Made by a program: the position numbers and the translations under genes. Of a DNA stretch of 64,000 nt, positions 63,648 through 64,000 are shown piece after piece. A model generated the notes under the pieces. It was not told where the DNA came from, ran no database searches, and worked only from the letters and a program-made list of their open reading frames with translations. This stretch comes from Geobacillus genomosp. 3. Lineage in GTDB: Bacteria; Bacillota; Bacilli; Bacillales; Anoxybacillaceae. Location of the stretch: contig NC_022080.4 of assembly GCF_000445995.2 (NCBI RefSeq), forward strand, positions 256,001 through 320,000, read 5' to 3'. The stretch's first letter is position 1, and every line of letters begins with the position of its first letter.

Positions 63648-64000
63648 ATGAACCAGAACAAAAAAGTTGAGGATATTAATACCACTATCACATTTTCTCG
63701 GCCATTAGAATTTAAGGAATTAAAGGAATTTGTAAAGAAACACAAAGTTAATCCTCAACAATTTGTAGCACGTGCTGTAAAAGGTGATGAGCGTATAACA
63801 CTTGCCTTTAAACCACACGTGGAGGAGAAACATGTTAGTATGGTGAAAAAACAACTTAAAGAGGAATACAATGCGGAGTTTGTTGGTTTTATTGATATGT
63901 ACGGTTTTGTGAGTCATGAAGATTTAACAGCAATTGAAAATGATCAAGTTACTTTCCTTGCTGATACAACAGGAGATAAATATTTCTTGAAACACGAAAA
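63648..64000 (+). CDS. Unrecognised protein, partial, truncated at both ends
   Basis: An open frame runs from an ATG inside the right IS repeat to the end of the window without a stop. The sequence after the ATG (NQNKKVEDINTTITFSRPLEF, then KELKEFVKKHKVNPQQFVARAVKGDERITLAF) is AT-rich, soluble and lysine-rich, with no known motif. There is no ribosome site at a good distance, so the true N-terminus was probably lost to the insertion. It may be what remains of a gene belonging with the upstream AT-rich block. Confidence 0.55.
   Translation, partial: MNQNKKVEDINTTITFSRPLEFKELKEFVKKHKVNPQQFVARAVKGDERITLAFKPHVEEKHVSMVKKQLKEEYNAEFVGFIDMYGFVSHEDLTAIENDQVTFLADTTGDKYFLKHE

Larger units (their letters stand above)
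62320..63654 (+). mobile_element. ISL3-family insertion sequence
   Basis: About 1335 bp. The left end GGCTCTTCACCACAAGTTGT (from 62320) and the reverse complement of the right end GGTTCATCACCAAAAGTTGT (to 63654) form imperfect inverted repeats of about 25 bp. The transposase inside is intact. No matching 8-bp target duplication is visible on the flanks. Confidence 0.85.

Noticed and set aside
62312..63662. Target-site duplication of the ISL3 element
   Set aside because: The 8 bp on the left and right of the inverted repeats do not match.

Overview
The window is a stretch of chromosome from a thermophilic Bacillaceae, almost certainly Geobacillus of the stearothermophilus group. The evidence is a GC-rich coding style, a 117-nt 5S rRNA of the B. 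stearothermophilus type, and PcrA, LigA and Cas9 proteins that match my recollection of the G. stearothermophilus proteins closely. The gene order purD-yerA-yerB-yerC-pcrB-pcrA-ligA-camS-gatCAB is the usual Bacillus core order. All identifications come from reading the sequence and from memory of the families; no search was run.

Layout. 1-590: end of an rRNA operon (3' part of 23S, complete 5S, terminator). 772-1215: a small heat-shock protein on the minus strand. 1279-14490: the complete 12-gene de novo purine operon purEKBCSQLFMNHD, preceded by a paired PurBox, a sigma-A promoter, a guanine riboswitch and its terminator. 14335-24690: a small membrane ORF, a DUF2892 protein, a YerA-type adenine deaminase, YerB, YerC, PcrB, PcrA, LigA and CamS. 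24748-28405: a LOG-family protein, a flavin amine oxidase, a glyoxalase-like protein and a coiled-coil protein. 28507-31747: gatCAB. 31784-33244: O-acetylhomoserine sulfhydrylase. 33415-36328: an osmoprotectant ABC transporter.

36782-51374 is a defence island. It holds a complete type I Wadjet operon (jetABCD), then a type II-C CRISPR-Cas9 locus: an 8-repeat array on the plus strand converging on cas2, cas1, cas9 and the tracrRNA gene on the minus strand. Next to it lies a decayed three-repeat remnant of an unrelated CRISPR array ending in GAAAC and a possible nuclease/transposase scrap. Wadjet acts on plasmid DNA and Cas9 on sequence-matched invaders, so the two form complementary layers. 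Every CRISPR repeat ends in a perfect extended -10 promoter (TGGTATAAT), so each spacer probably has its own promoter.

51744-60590 returns to ordinary genes: a P1-family peptidase, an MFS exporter, PspA with a membrane partner, a small membrane protein split by a stop codon, a two-component system divergent from a PepSY-like protein, and an HtrA protease. From about 60660 to the end the DNA is AT-rich and looks acquired. It contains a TnpB (IS605-type) relic, a broken secreted peptide, an exported protein with a cysteine-rich bacteriocin-like tail followed by a three-helix membrane protein, and an intact ISL3-family element. The IS abuts a protein that runs off the window. The cysteine-rich exported protein and its membrane neighbour are the best candidates here for a poorly described system.
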